64,000 bases of DNA from Streptomyces sp. WAC 01529 (GCF_003945545.1 NZ_CP029617.1:4697001-4761000), one strand, 5' to 3'. Numbered from the stretch's first letter, positions 7,252 to 15,660 are shown. Program-made: numbers and translations. Notes: generated from the letters alone by a model not told the origin.

Positions 7252-9096
7252 ATGCAGCAGACGCGCAAGGACCCCCTGACGGCGGCGGAACTCCCCACGA
7301 CACTGGCCCTGTTGACGGAGTGGGCCGCGGAGCGCTACAGCGAGCTGCCCGCCCTGCGGTTCCGCCGCGACGGGGCCTGGACCGAACTCTCCTACGTGGG
7401 TCTGCGGGACCGCGCACGCCAGGTGGGCCGCGCCCTGCTCGCGCTCGGCGTCCGTCCCGGCGACCGCGTGGCGATCCTCGCCGAGACCCGCCCCGAGTGG
7501 ACCCACGCCCATTTCGGGGCGCTCGCGGCGGGCGCGGTCGTGGTGCCCGTCTACCCGACGGCGGGCGACGAGGAGGTCACGTGGGTGGTGACGGACTCGG
7601 GCGCGACGGTGATCCTCTGCGAGGACGCCCGCCAGGCGGCGAAGGTCGAACGGCTGCGGGGGGAGGGCCGGTTGAAGGGTCTGCGGGAGGTGGCCCTGCT
7701 GACGGCTCCCGATCCTGCCGACACCGCCGCCGAGGGCGCTGCTGTTGGGCGGTGGATGGTGCTCGGGGCACAGGACGCGCAGCGGCCGGTGGAAGGTGCC
7801 GCCGCGCTCGACGTCCTGCTGGAGAGGGCCGCCGCCCGGGGCGAGGACGACCTGGCCACCATCATCTACACGTCCGGCACCACCGGCGCGCCCAAGGGAT
7901 GCCTCCTGACCCACGGCAACCTGCTAGCCGTGCAGCGCGCCAGCGTGCCGCTCGTCGGCGGGGGCCCCGGCGATTCCACGTACCTCTATCTGCCGCTCGC
8001 CCATCTCCTCGCCCAGCTCATCGAGTTCACCACGCTCCTCCAGGGCGGCACGCTCACCTTCTTCGGCGGGCGGATCGAGGACGTCGTCGGCGAGCTGGCA
8101 CAGGCGCGGCCCACCCATCTGCCGTCCGTGCCACGCCTCTTCGAGAAGGTGCGCTCGGTCGTGCTGTCGCTCGCAGAGGCGCAGGAGGGCGGGCGCGAAC
8201 GGTTCGAGGAGGCCGTCCGCATCGGCGTCATGGCCGCCGACGGCACCCTTCCGCCCGACCTCCAGGACGCGTACGAGGCCGCCGACAAGGCCCTCTACGG
8301 CCTGGTCCGGCAGGCGCTCGGCGGCCGGGTCCGCTGGGCGCTCACCGGCGGCGCGCCCATCGCGCCGGACACCGTCGACTTCCTGCGGGCCTGCGGCATC
8401 GCGGTCTACGAGGGTTACGGCATGACGGAGTCGGCCGGGGTCCTCACCCTCAACCACCCCGGCGCCGTGCGCCACGGCACGGTGGGCCGCCCGGTCGACG
8501 GCGTCGAGCTGCGCATCGCGGCCGACGGCGAGGTCCTGGCCCGGGGGCCCATGGTCTTCCCCGGCTACCACAACAACCCCGAGGCCACCCGCGAGACCGT
8601 CGACGCCGAAGGCTGGCTGCACACGGGCGACCTGGGCGCGCTCGACGACGACGGCTACCTCACGATCACCGGCCGCAAGAAGGAACTGATCATCACCTCC
8701 GCGGGCAAGAACCTCACGCCCTCCCTGAGCGAACTCGCCGTGCAGAACTCGCGGTTCGTCTCCCGCGCCGTCATGGTCGGCGACCGTCGCCCCCACCCCG
8801 TCGCCCTGATCACCCTGGACACCGAGGAGGTCACCGGCTGGGCCGCCCGCGAGGGCGTGGAGCTGACCGAGCCGCTCTCCCGCGACCCGCGCGTCCGCGC
8901 CCTCGTCCAGGAGGCCGTGGACACCGCCAACGCCACCGTCTCGCGCCCCGCCCGCATCCGCCGGTTCGCCGTACTGGACGAGGACTTCACGGTGGAGGAA
9001 GGCCTGCTCACCCCGAGCCTGAAGGTGCGCAGGCGCGCGGTCACGGAGAGGTACGCGCACGTCGTGGACGCGCTGTACGAGGAAGGCCCCCTGTAG
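7252..9096 (+). CDS. Long-chain fatty-acyl-CoA ligase (AMP-forming)
   Basis: 614 residues of the ANL adenylate-forming superfamily; it activates a fatty acid to acyl-AMP and then acyl-CoA in the cytoplasm. Core motifs are the phosphate loop IIYTSGTTGAPKG (about 204-216), YGMTES for adenine binding, HTGDLG with the conserved ribose Asp, and the hinge/catalytic region GRKKELIITSAGKN, whose Lys is usual for this clade. The length is typical of the FadD15-like long-chain group. The 5' end probably lacks a leader. It is divergent from an AraC regulator, so fatty-acid-dependent induction is plausible. Chain-length preference is not readable. Confidence 0.93.
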   Translation: MQQTRKDPLTAAELPTTLALLTEWAAERYSELPALRFRRDGAWTELSYVGLRDRARQVGRALLALGVRPGDRVAILAETRPEWTHAHFGALAAGAVVVPVYPTAGDEEVTWVVTDSGATVILCEDARQAAKVERLRGEGRLKGLREVALLTAPDPADTAAEGAAVGRWMVLGAQDAQRPVEGAAALDVLLERAAARGEDDLATIIYTSGTTGAPKGCLLTHGNLLAVQRASVPLVGGGPGDSTYLYLPLAHLLAQLIEFTTLLQGGTLTFFGGRIEDVVGELAQARPTHLPSVPRLFEKVRSVVLSLAEAQEGGRERFEEAVRIGVMAADGTLPPDLQDAYEAADKALYGLVRQALGGRVRWALTGGAPIAPDTVDFLRACGIAVYEGYGMTESAGVLTLNHPGAVRHGTVGRPVDGVELRIAADGEVLARGPMVFPGYHNNPEATRETVDAEGWLHTGDLGALDDDGYLTITGRKKELIITSAGKNLTPSLSELAVQNSRFVSRAVMVGDRRPHPVALITLDTEEVTGWAAREGVELTEPLSRDPRVRALVQEAVDTANATVSRPARIRRFAVLDEDFTVEEGLLTPSLKVRRRAVTERYAHVVDALYEEGPL

Positions 9097-9118
9097 TACG
9101 AGGAAGGGCTCAGGCCCG

Positions 9119-9433
9119 TCACGACACCCCGGCGAGCCGCAGCAGCGCGGTCACCGCCGACGCGGCCACCACGACCACGGCGAACGGCGCCCTGCGCCAG
9201 GCGAGGACCCCGCCGACCAGCACCCCGGCGGGCCTCGCCCACCCCGCGAAGTCCCGGCCCTCCGTGAGGGCGACCGTGGCGAGCAGCGCGACCAGCAGGA
9301 CCGTGGCGCCGGTGGTCAGCAACTCCTGCACGCGGTCCGGGAGTTCGACGCGGCCGTGCAGCACGGGCCCGGCCAGGCGGAAGGCGTACGTGCCGACGGC
9401 GAGGGCGAGGACACAGGCGAGCGTGGCGTTCAT
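9119..9433 (-). CDS. azlD: AzlD-type branched-chain amino acid export subunit
   Basis: A 104-residue membrane protein with four hydrophobic segments and the AzlD pattern (ALAVGTYAFRLAGPVL near the start, DFAGWARPAGVLVGGVLAWRRAP in the middle). AzlD works with AzlC in export of branched-chain amino acids and analogues. Its ATG overlaps the stop of azlC by four bases (ATGA at 9430-9433), indicating coupled translation. It converges on the ligase gene with a 22-base gap and no obvious hairpin there. Confidence 0.9.
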   Translation of the reverse strand: MNATLACVLALAVGTYAFRLAGPVLHGRVELPDRVQELLTTGATVLLVALLATVALTEGRDFAGWARPAGVLVGGVLAWRRAPFAVVVVAASAVTALLRLAGVS

Positions 9434-10233
9434 GAGGCGCTCCCGGGAGGGGTGGTGCGGCGAGAGGCGGTACGGGGAGAGGGGGTACGGGGACGGCGGC
9501 GCCCGGGGCCGCGGCGCGCCGCGAGCAGACCGAGGAGGGCGAGCAGTACCGGCAGCCCCGGAGGCAGCAGCGGCGCCGCGACGACCGCGATCACCGCGCC
9601 GGCCGCCGCCGCCCGCCGGGCCGCGCCGTCACCGCGCAGCGCGGGCAGCACCAGGGCGAGCAGCACCACGGGGAACGCCGCGTCGAGCCCGAACCGGTCC
9701 GTGTCGCCGAGCGCCGAGCCGGTGAGGGCGCCCGCGAGCACGCTGAGGTTCCACGCCACGAACAGCCCGACGCCGGATATCCAGAACGCCGCCTTGCGCT
9801 GCCCGCGGCCCTTCTGCGCGAGGACGAACGCCGCCGTCTCGTCGGTGATGAGGTGCGCGCCGATCAGCCGCGCCGTCCAGGTGCGGCCGATGTCGTCGGC
9901 GAGGGCCAGACTGAAGGCGGCCGTACGGGTGTTGAGCAGCAGCCCGGTCGCCGCCGCGGCCACCGGACCGCCGCCCGCGGTGAGGATGCCGACCGCGCTG
10001 AACTGGGCGGAGCCCGCGTACACGAGCAGCGACATGAGGACAGGCACCCACAGCGGAAGGCCGCCCCCGACGGCTATCGCGCCGAAGGAGACACCGACGA
10101 GGACGTCGGCGAGCAGTACGAGCGCGATGTCGCGCAGGACGCCGGGCGGGAGGTCGGAGAAGCGGACGAGCCCCGGCGCGGCATTCTCGTCCGTTCGCTG
10201 GGATGGGTCTTCTGTTCGGTGTGGCGAACGCAT
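9430..10233 (-). CDS. azlC: AzlC-type branched-chain amino acid permease subunit
   Basis: 267 residues with several transmembrane helices; the AzlC signature is present (LVGVSFGAIAVGGGLPLW, YAGSAQFSAVG, HLITDETAAFVLA). With azlD it forms an exporter of branched-chain amino acids. The ATG at 10233 has no clear ribosome site, and a GTTCG-N6-CGAAC palindrome lies just inside the coding region, so either the message is leaderless or the true start is a little further in, before VRFSDLPPG. It is divergent from an XRE-cupin regulator, its probable controller. Confidence 0.9.
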   Translation of the reverse strand: MRSPHRTEDPSQRTDENAAPGLVRFSDLPPGVLRDIALVLLADVLVGVSFGAIAVGGGLPLWVPVLMSLLVYAGSAQFSAVGILTAGGGPVAAAATGLLLNTRTAAFSLALADDIGRTWTARLIGAHLITDETAAFVLAQKGRGQRKAAFWISGVGLFVAWNLSVLAGALTGSALGDTDRFGLDAAFPVVLLALVLPALRGDGAARRAAAAGAVIAVVAAPLLPPGLPVLLALLGLLAARRGPGRRRPRTPSPRTASRRTTPPGSAS

Positions 10234-10299
10234 GCATCGTAGGATGGGGCGAGAAGGTTCCGTTCGTCAAGGCGAACGATCGGTCCGCCGCAGCGAACG
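10192..10299. promoter_or_regulatory. Nested palindromic operator region between azlC and XRE-cupin regulator
   Basis: Two copies of GTTCG-N6-CGAAC (10214-10229 and 10262-10277) have centres 48 bases apart. They are flanked by outer half-sites inside CGTTCGCTG (10192-10200) and CAGCGAACG (10291-10299), each half-site 21 bases from the nearer inner one. All paired elements are symmetric about the same centre, 10245.5. The set spans both divergent starts and is a strong candidate for the binding site of the XRE-cupin protein. Confidence 0.7.
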
Positions 10300-10330
10300 C
10301 TCGGTGGGCGAGGCGACAGGAGTGAACGTG

Positions 10331-10990
10331 ATGACTGAGGGCACCGGTACCGGCACTGGCCTCGGTTCCGGCACCGGCACCGGCCCCGCTTTCGGCGGCG
10401 GGAGCGGCACCGGCACCGGCGGCACCCGCGAGGCCCCGCCCTCCCGCATGCCCCGCGAGTGGGTCGCCACCGCCCTGCGCCGCGAGCGCGCGAAGGCCGG
10501 GATCTCCCTCTCCGAGCTGGCCAAGCGGGCCGGTATCGCGAAGTCCACGCTCTCCCAGCTGGAGGCGGCCACCGGCAATCCCGGCATCGAGACGGTCTGG
10601 GCGCTGGCCGTGGCGCTCGGGGTGCCGTTCAGCGTGCTCGTGGAGTCGCCCGCCCCCGCGGTGACGGTGATCCGCGCGGGCGAGGGCCCGTCCATGCGGG
10701 CCGAGAACGCGCCGTACGTGGGCACGCTGCTCTCCGCCGGCCCGGCCGGCGTGCGGCGCGACGTCTACCACGGGGCGATGGAGCCGGGCGCGGCCCGCGA
10801 GTCCGATCCGCACATCCCGGGCTCGGTGGAGCACGTCGTCATCAGCACGGGCCGCCTCCTGGCGGGCCCGCGCGACGAGACGGTGGAGCTGGGCGCCGGG
10901 GACTACATGTCGTACCCGGGAGACGTCCCCCACCTGTACGAGGCGCTGGCCCCCGGCACGACCTTCGTCCTGATCATGGAGCACCCGTAG
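10331..10990 (+). CDS. XRE-family regulator with C-terminal cupin
   Basis: 219 residues. A low-complexity Gly/Thr/Ser N terminus (about 1-35, from GGCACC-type hexamer repeats) precedes a helix-turn-helix (about 38-95, with ISLSELAKRAGIAKSTLSQLE) and a cupin domain (about 145-217, with ESDPHIPGSVEHVVI and MSYPGDVPHLYEA). Such proteins sense a small ligand through the cupin and commonly repress a neighbouring amino acid exporter. AGGAG eight bases before the ATG at 10331 decides the start; a GTG three bases earlier is the alternative. It is divergent from azlCD across a nested palindrome. Confidence 0.9.
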   Translation: MTEGTGTGTGLGSGTGTGPAFGGGSGTGTGGTREAPPSRMPREWVATALRRERAKAGISLSELAKRAGIAKSTLSQLEAATGNPGIETVWALAVALGVPFSVLVESPAPAVTVIRAGEGPSMRAENAPYVGTLLSAGPAGVRRDVYHGAMEPGAARESDPHIPGSVEHVVISTGRLLAGPRDETVELGAGDYMSYPGDVPHLYEALAPGTTFVLIMEHP

Positions 10991-11040
10991 GCGGCACGGG
11001 CCCCGGCGGCGCCGACCGCTCGGGGCCCCGGAGAAAGGCA

Positions 11041-11080
11041 GGAGCCCCGCTTCTCCGCTCGCGCGGAGGAGCAGGGCTCC
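11041..11080. terminator. Bidirectional terminator between XRE-cupin and cold-shock genes
   Basis: An 18-base stem with two mismatches (GGAGCCCCGCTTCTCCGC against GCGGAGGAGCAGGGCTCC) has a four-base loop and is followed by TT. It lies between two convergent genes and can serve both. Confidence 0.8.
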
Positions 11081-11150
11081 TTGGGTACTGCATCCATGTC
11101 CGGATCAAGTCACCGGAGAATCACACGCCCCACTTACGTGAGGCGTCCGA

Positions 11151-11354
11151 TTACTGAGGGGTGACGTTCTCCGCCTGCGGACCCTTCGGGCCCTGCGTCA
11201 CGTCGAAGGAAACGGCCTGGTTCTCCTCGAGGGAGCGGAAGCCGTTCGCGTTGATCGCGGAGTAGTGGACGAAGACGTCCGGGCCGCCGCCTTCCTGGGC
11301 AATGAAGCCAAAGCCCTTTTCAGCGTTGAACCACTTCACGGTTCCGGTAGCCAT
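11151..11354 (-). CDS. CspA-family cold-shock protein
   Basis: A 67-residue single cold-shock domain, a cytoplasmic RNA/ssDNA chaperone. It begins MATGTVKWFN and has RNP1 (KGFGFI) and RNP2 (DVFVHY), with the usual C-terminal PQAENV. The start is fixed by AGGAGG before the ATG at 11354 and by the universal family N terminus; a frame extension of 19 residues upstream is not coding. A good promoter about 150 bases upstream implies a long structured leader, as in other csp mRNAs. Confidence 0.96.
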   Translation of the reverse strand: MATGTVKWFNAEKGFGFIAQEGGGPDVFVHYSAINANGFRSLEENQAVSFDVTQGPKGPQAENVTPQ

Positions 11355-11433
11355 AAGCCCTCCTTGGGCCAAAGGGTTGCCCTGCTCCAGAACCAGCGAT
11401 TGTTTAAACAACTGCGTAAGTCTGAAAACGACG

Positions 11434-11466
11434 AGAGCCTACGGAGTTACATGCTCCGCAGGCTCT
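11434..11466 (-). promoter_or_regulatory. Hairpin in the cold-shock gene leader
   Basis: A 13-base stem (AGAGCCTACGGAG at 11434-11446 against 11454-11466, one mismatch) has a seven-base loop. It lies between the predicted transcription start near 11495 and the csp ribosome site, so it should fold in the 5' leader. Temperature-dependent folding is an inference from other csp leaders. Confidence 0.45.
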
Positions 11467-11501
11467 GTACTGCAAGGGAAACCAAACTGCAACTTGCGGC
11501 G

Positions 11502-11529
11502 AGCTTAGCACGCAGGCAGGGGAATGCAA
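11502..11529 (-). promoter_or_regulatory. Candidate promoter of the cold-shock gene
   Basis: Read on the minus strand, TTGCAT (-35) is followed after 16 bases by TAAGCT (-10). Transcription would start near 11495, giving a leader of about 140 bases. Confidence 0.5.
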
Positions 11530-11631
11530 TAGGGGGCAAGATCACGTCACCCGCAGGTTTGACGAGGCTCCCGGCGGGGTTGACGGAGGCCCCGTAAGGG
11601 ACCCGGCGCCCGCACCGTACCGCATGGGGGC

Positions 11632-11637
11632 TAGCCT
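11632..11637 (+). promoter_or_regulatory. Candidate -10 element for leaderless mqnA
   Basis: TAGCCT fits the Streptomyces -10 pattern and lies seven bases before the GTG at 11645, consistent with transcription starting at the start codon. No clear -35 is seen at the usual distance. Confidence 0.35.
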
Positions 11638-11644
11638 CCCCGAT

Positions 11645-12547
11645 GTGGACAATTCTCCCCTGGACGCCTTCGCGGGAGCAGGCGCCGAACAGCTGCCCGA
11701 CTCCCGTCGCACCCCCCGGCCGCGCGTCGGCCACATCCAGTTCCTGAACTGCGTGCCCCTCTACTGGGGGCTCGCGCGGACCGGGACGCTCCTCGACTTC
11801 GAGCTGACGAAGGACACCCCCGAGCGGCTCAGCGAGCAGCTGGTGCGGGGCGAGCTGGACATCGCGCCCGTGACGCTCGTGGAGTTCCTCAAGAACGCCG
11901 ACGACCTCGTCGCCTTCCCCGATCTCGCGGTCGGCTGCGACGGGCCCGTGATGTCCTGCGTGATCGTCTCGCAGGTCCCGCTCGACCGGCTCGACGGGGC
12001 GCGGGTCGCCCTCGGCTCGACCTCGCGCACCTCGGTGCGGCTCGCCCAGCTGCTGCTCGCCGAGCGGTACGGCGTGCAGCCCGAGTACTACGCGTGCCCG
12101 CCCGACCTGGGCCTCATGATGCGGGAGGCGGACGCCGCCGTCCTCATCGGCGACGCGGCGCTGCGCGCCAACCTGATCGACGCGCCCCGCCTCGGCCTCG
12201 ACGTGTACGACCTGGGCGAGATGTGGAAGGAGTGGACGGGCCTGCCGTTCGTCTTCGCCGTCTGGGCCGCCCGGCGCGACTACGCCGAGCGGGAGCCGGA
12301 GGTCGTGCGGGCGGTGCACAAGGCCTTCCTCGCCTCCCGCGACCTCTCCCTGGAGGAGGTCGCGAAGGTCGCCGAGCAGGCCGCGCGCTGGGAGTCCTTC
12401 GACGCCGGCGTCCTGGAGCGGTACTTCACGACGCTCGACTTCCGCTTCGGCCCGGCCCAGCTGGAGGGCGTCACCGAGTTCGCCCGCCGGGTCGGCCCGA
12501 CGACGGGCTTCCCGGCGGACGTACGGGTGGAGCTGCTGGAGCCTTAG
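11645..12547 (+). CDS. mqnA: Chorismate dehydratase, futalosine menaquinone pathway
   Basis: About 300 residues with a periplasmic-binding-protein-like fold. MqnA dehydrates chorismate to 3-enolpyruvylbenzoate, the first step of the futalosine route to menaquinone. Diagnostic stretches are RVGHIQFLNCVPLYWGL, DIAPVTLVEFLKNADDL, GSTSRTSVRLAQLLL and GLPFVFAVWA. I prefer the GTG at 11645 (VDNSP), because TAGCCT ends seven bases before it and, from memory, homologues begin MDNS; an ATG at 11624 would add seven residues. mqnC and menG lie about 32 kb away in this window. The gene converges on a lipoprotein esterase across a heptamer repeat. Confidence 0.93.
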   Translation: MDNSPLDAFAGAGAEQLPDSRRTPRPRVGHIQFLNCVPLYWGLARTGTLLDFELTKDTPERLSEQLVRGELDIAPVTLVEFLKNADDLVAFPDLAVGCDGPVMSCVIVSQVPLDRLDGARVALGSTSRTSVRLAQLLLAERYGVQPEYYACPPDLGLMMREADAAVLIGDAALRANLIDAPRLGLDVYDLGEMWKEWTGLPFVFAVWAARRDYAEREPEVVRAVHKAFLASRDLSLEEVAKVAEQAARWESFDAGVLERYFTTLDFRFGPAQLEGVTEFARRVGPTTGFPADVRVELLEP

Positions 12548-12554
12548 CGAGGCC

Positions 12555-12596
12555 AGGCGTCAGGCGTCAGGTGTGAGGCGTGAGGCGTCAGGCGTC
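12555..12596. repeat. Heptanucleotide tandem repeat, six copies
   Basis: Six contiguous heptamers of AGGCGTC or a one- or two-base variant (AGGCGTG, AGGTGTG). They fill the gap between the convergent mqnA and esterase genes and run three codons into the esterase 3' end. Confidence 0.85.
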
Positions 12597-13607
12597 CGGG
12601 ATCGGCGCCTGCATGTGCTCGCTGATCCACTGGATGGGCCCGTCGGCCATGGCAGGGACATAGGTGCGGGCGTTGTGCTCGCCGCCCCGGATGACGTTGA
12701 GGCGGGTCTTCACGGGGCCCTTCCCGTACGTCTTGATGAACGAGCGCAGGCTCGCCTGGCCGGACTCCCCGGAGCCGATCTGGAAGGCGAGGTCGACCTC
12801 GGGCCCCTTGCGCTCGACGAGGCGCCGGGCCAGCCTGCCGGGGTCGTTGGCGCGGCGCTCCTTCTCGTGCCCGGCCCAGAGCGGCGAGTCCGGAACGGTG
12901 TCGGGTCCGCTGGCGATGACGGCACGGAACTTCTCCGGATGCTTCAGCACCGACTTCAGCCCCACGAAGCCCCCGGACGACGAACCCATGAAGGCCCAGC
13001 CGTCACGGGACTTGAAGGTGCGGAAATTGGCCTTGACGAAATCGGGGACGTCCTCCGTCATCCACGTACCCATTCTGGGCTGCCCCGGTATATCGCTGCC
13101 GTCGTAATAGTTCTTGGCGTCCGGATTGAGCACCGGCATCACCACGACGAACGGCAGGCTCTTGCCCTCCCGTGACCACTTGGCGATGCTGCTCTCCAGC
13201 TTGAGGTCGGTCCCCATCCAGTAATTGTTGGGGTAGCCGTTGCCGCCCGGCAGGGCTATCAGTACGGGAAAGCCACTCTTCGCGTACTTCGGGTCGAAGT
13301 ACTGCTTCGGCGCCCAGACCCATACCTTGCCGGTGAATCCGGACTTCTTTCCCTTCAGTGTCGTCACGCCGATCTTCGTGCCGTCCTCCAGGGTGCTCTC
13401 CGTGGTGAACGCGGACTTCGGTCCGGTGGGCAGCAGCGTCTTGTCGGCCGCCGCGCCTTTCCCTTTCGCCCCGGGCGTCGCCTGTGACGACTTCGGGCCG
13501 TCGAAAGTCACCGGGTCGCCCTTGTCGGAGGAGCAGGCCGACAGGAGCAGGGTCGAGGCCAGGGCGGTGGCGGTGGCGAGGGCGAGGGTGGTGGGGCGGC
13601 GGTTCAT
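12588..13607 (-). CDS. Lipoprotein esterase, antigen-85/EstD-like alpha/beta hydrolase
   Basis: 339 residues from ATG at 13607, chosen because CGAGG lies five bases before it and it opens directly into a lipoprotein signal peptide with lipobox LLSAC (Cys25); an upstream frame extension is unlikely. The mature protein should be anchored outside the membrane. The nucleophile is in GSSSGG, the probable acid in the GPEVDLAFQIGSGE region, and the His in RGGEHN. This is the putative-esterase family that includes mycolyltransferases and other acyl hydrolases. A role in envelope or lipid modification is inferred; the substrate is unknown. Confidence 0.82.
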   Translation of the reverse strand: MNRRPTTLALATATALASTLLLSACSSDKGDPVTFDGPKSSQATPGAKGKGAAADKTLLPTGPKSAFTTESTLEDGTKIGVTTLKGKKSGFTGKVWVWAPKQYFDPKYAKSGFPVLIALPGGNGYPNNYWMGTDLKLESSIAKWSREGKSLPFVVVMPVLNPDAKNYYDGSDIPGQPRMGTWMTEDVPDFVKANFRTFKSRDGWAFMGSSSGGFVGLKSVLKHPEKFRAVIASGPDTVPDSPLWAGHEKERRANDPGRLARRLVERKGPEVDLAFQIGSGESGQASLRSFIKTYGKGPVKTRLNVIRGGEHNARTYVPAMADGPIQWISEHMQAPIPDA

Positions 13608-13765
13608 GGGGACCTCGGGGAGGGGGAGGGGACGTAGGTGCTCAATACGGTCATTACTCCCATGTAGAGGGGAGAGCGGGCGGGGCCGTTCCCTCGGGCG
13701 GTTCCCCACTACGCTGATCAGCGCGCGCGAGGGTCCGGCCGCGCGCCTGGGGGGAGGCCAACGTC

Positions 13766-15451
13766 ATGCGACCGCTCGAAGCCGACGAACCCGCCGTGAT
13801 CGGCCCCTACCGGCTGCTCGGCCGGCTCGGCTCGGGCGGCATGGGCCGGGTCTACCTCGGCCGCAGCGAGGGTGGCCGCACGGTCGCGGTGAAGATCGTG
13901 CATCCGCACTTCGCGCTCGACGAGGAGTTCCGCGCCCGCTTCCGGCGCGAGGTCGACGCGGCCCGGCGGGTCGGCGGCGACTGGACCGCGCCCGTCCTGG
14001 ACGCGGACCCCGAGGCCGCGGTGCCGTGGGTCGCCACGGGGTACGCGGCCGGGCCCTCGCTCACCGAGGCGGTCCGGGAGGGCGCGCCGCTGCCCGCCCA
14101 CTCCGTACGCGTCCTCGGCGCGGGCCTCGCCGAGGCGCTGGCGCACGTCCACTCCCTGGGGCTCGTCCACCGCGACGTGAAGCCGTCGAACGTGCTGCTC
14201 ACCCTCGACGGGCCGCGCCTGATCGACTTCGGCATCGCGCGCGCCACGGACGGCACGGCCTCGCTCACCTCCACCGGTGTCTCGATCGGCTCGCCCGGCT
14301 ATATGTCGCCCGAGCAGATCCTCGGCAAGGGCGTCACGGGAGCGGCGGACGTCTTCTCGCTGGGGGCCGTCCTGGTCTACGGGGCGACGGGGGAGTCCCC
14401 CTTCCCCGGCGACTCGTCGGCCGCGCTGCTCTACAAGGTCGTCCACGAGGAGCCCGAACTGGGCGCCCTCGAAGGCGACTTGCGGGACCTCGCCGCGGCC
14501 TGCCTCGCCAAGGACCCGGCTGCCCGGCCCGCCCCCGCGGAGCTGGCCCGCCGCCTCGCCCCCGAGGGCACGGCCCGGCTGGTGGCGGCCGGGTGGCTGC
14601 CGGGGCCCGTGGTGGAGCGGGTGAGCCGCAGCGCGGTGCGGCTGCTCGACCTGGACACGGGGTCTGGGCCGGTGGCCTTCAACAGTGCGGCCGTACCGGG
14701 GTCGTTCGGGCCCCCGGACCCTTCGTACGCGGCCCCTTCGCCGCACGACGCACCGCCCACGTCCGGCGCTTCCGGCGCCTCTCCGGCGTCCGGCGCTTCT
14801 GCCGCGTACGCCGATGAAGCCGCCGCCGCTTCCTCCCTGCCGGAAACCCGCCCACCCGGCAAGCTGTCCGTCTCCGTGGCCGCCACCTCCACGACCGAGG
14901 GGGTGAACGGGCGTGGCCGCAAGGTGAGTTGTACGGTCGCCCTCGCCGTCGCCGGGGCGATGGCCGCCGTCACGGTGGGCTCGGTCTTCGTCTTCGGGAT
15001 GCTGCCGAAGGACGACGACGCGTCGAAGGACTCGGACGGCGGACAGGAGCCCCCGGCGGCGACCGCCCCGGCCGACCCCTCCCAGGACGACGGCGCGGGA
15101 CGGGTCCCCGGGGCCTACCTCGGCAAGTGGCGCGGCAAGGCCGACGCGAGCGGCGGCACGATCCCCCTCGGCACGTTCGAGGTCACCCTGCGCCAGGCGG
15201 AGCCGGGGGAGCGGGTCGGCGCGGTGGTCCAGCACGATCTGATCGGCAACACCTGCACGGACGTCCTCACCCTCAAGTCGGCCTCGGCCAAGGAACTGGT
15301 GGCAACCGGCAAGGGCGCCAAGAGCAACGGCGGCCAGTGCGCGCAGACGCCCCACACGGTCACCCTGCGCCTCGACGGCAAGGCCCTCAAGTACACCTCG
15401 GACGACCCGGACGCGGGGGACCCGAAGGCACGGCTCTCCCGAATCGACTGA
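13766..15451 (+). CDS. Transmembrane Ser/Thr protein kinase
   Basis: 561 residues. The N-terminal Hanks-type kinase domain (about 12-270) has the glycine loop LGSGGMGRVYLG, the ATP lysine in VAVKIVH, the catalytic loop HRDVKPSN, the Mg motif DFGIA and the APE-equivalent MSPEQ. A Ser/Ala/Pro-rich linker follows, then one membrane span at about 389-415, and an outer C-terminal domain of about 110 residues starting YLGKWRGKADASGG with two cysteines (NTCTD, GGQCAQ). It is a receptor kinase that phosphorylates cytoplasmic targets. It converges on the EssC-like gene; regulation of that secretion system is possible but unproven. Confidence 0.92.
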   Translation: MRPLEADEPAVIGPYRLLGRLGSGGMGRVYLGRSEGGRTVAVKIVHPHFALDEEFRARFRREVDAARRVGGDWTAPVLDADPEAAVPWVATGYAAGPSLTEAVREGAPLPAHSVRVLGAGLAEALAHVHSLGLVHRDVKPSNVLLTLDGPRLIDFGIARATDGTASLTSTGVSIGSPGYMSPEQILGKGVTGAADVFSLGAVLVYGATGESPFPGDSSAALLYKVVHEEPELGALEGDLRDLAAACLAKDPAARPAPAELARRLAPEGTARLVAAGWLPGPVVERVSRSAVRLLDLDTGSGPVAFNSAAVPGSFGPPDPSYAAPSPHDAPPTSGASGASPASGASAAYADEAAAASSLPETRPPGKLSVSVAATSTTEGVNGRGRKVSCTVALAVAGAMAAVTVGSVFVFGMLPKDDDASKDSDGGQEPPAATAPADPSQDDGAGRVPGAYLGKWRGKADASGGTIPLGTFEVTLRQAEPGERVGAVVQHDLIGNTCTDVLTLKSASAKELVATGKGAKSNGGQCAQTPHTVTLRLDGKALKYTSDDPDAGDPKARLSRID

Positions 15452-15492
15452 GCAACGCCCCTGCCGGGCCGGGCCGCACCATGCCACGTCGC

Positions 15493-15513
15493 GCCGGGGC
15501 GATTTAGCCCGGC
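15493..15513 (+). terminator. Hairpin after the kinase gene
   Basis: GCCGGG and CCCGGC flank GCGATTTAG about 40 bases after the kinase stop. It is a shorter, imperfect copy of the stronger hairpin at 15661. Confidence 0.55.
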
Positions 15514-15558
15514 AACCCCCGGAACCCGTTCCCCGGCCGCCGCTCTCGTGACGCCGGT

Positions 15559-15625
15559 GCAACGGCGGCCAGTGCGCGCAGCCGCGGGACCCCAAGGCGC
15601 GGCTGCCCCGCATCGACCGAGCCGC
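15559..15625 (+). pseudogene. Remnant of a duplicated kinase 3' end
   Basis: Twenty-three bases at 15559-15581 are identical to 15324-15346 inside the kinase gene, and about 35 bases from 15587 match the last codons of the kinase at about 80%, still reading DPKARLPRID. The middle of the copy is missing, so this looks like a collapsed tandem duplication or the tail of a lost kinase paralogue. Confidence 0.55.
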
Positions 15626-15660
15626 GCCGCGCCACGCCGTGCGATGCCGCGCCACGCCGC

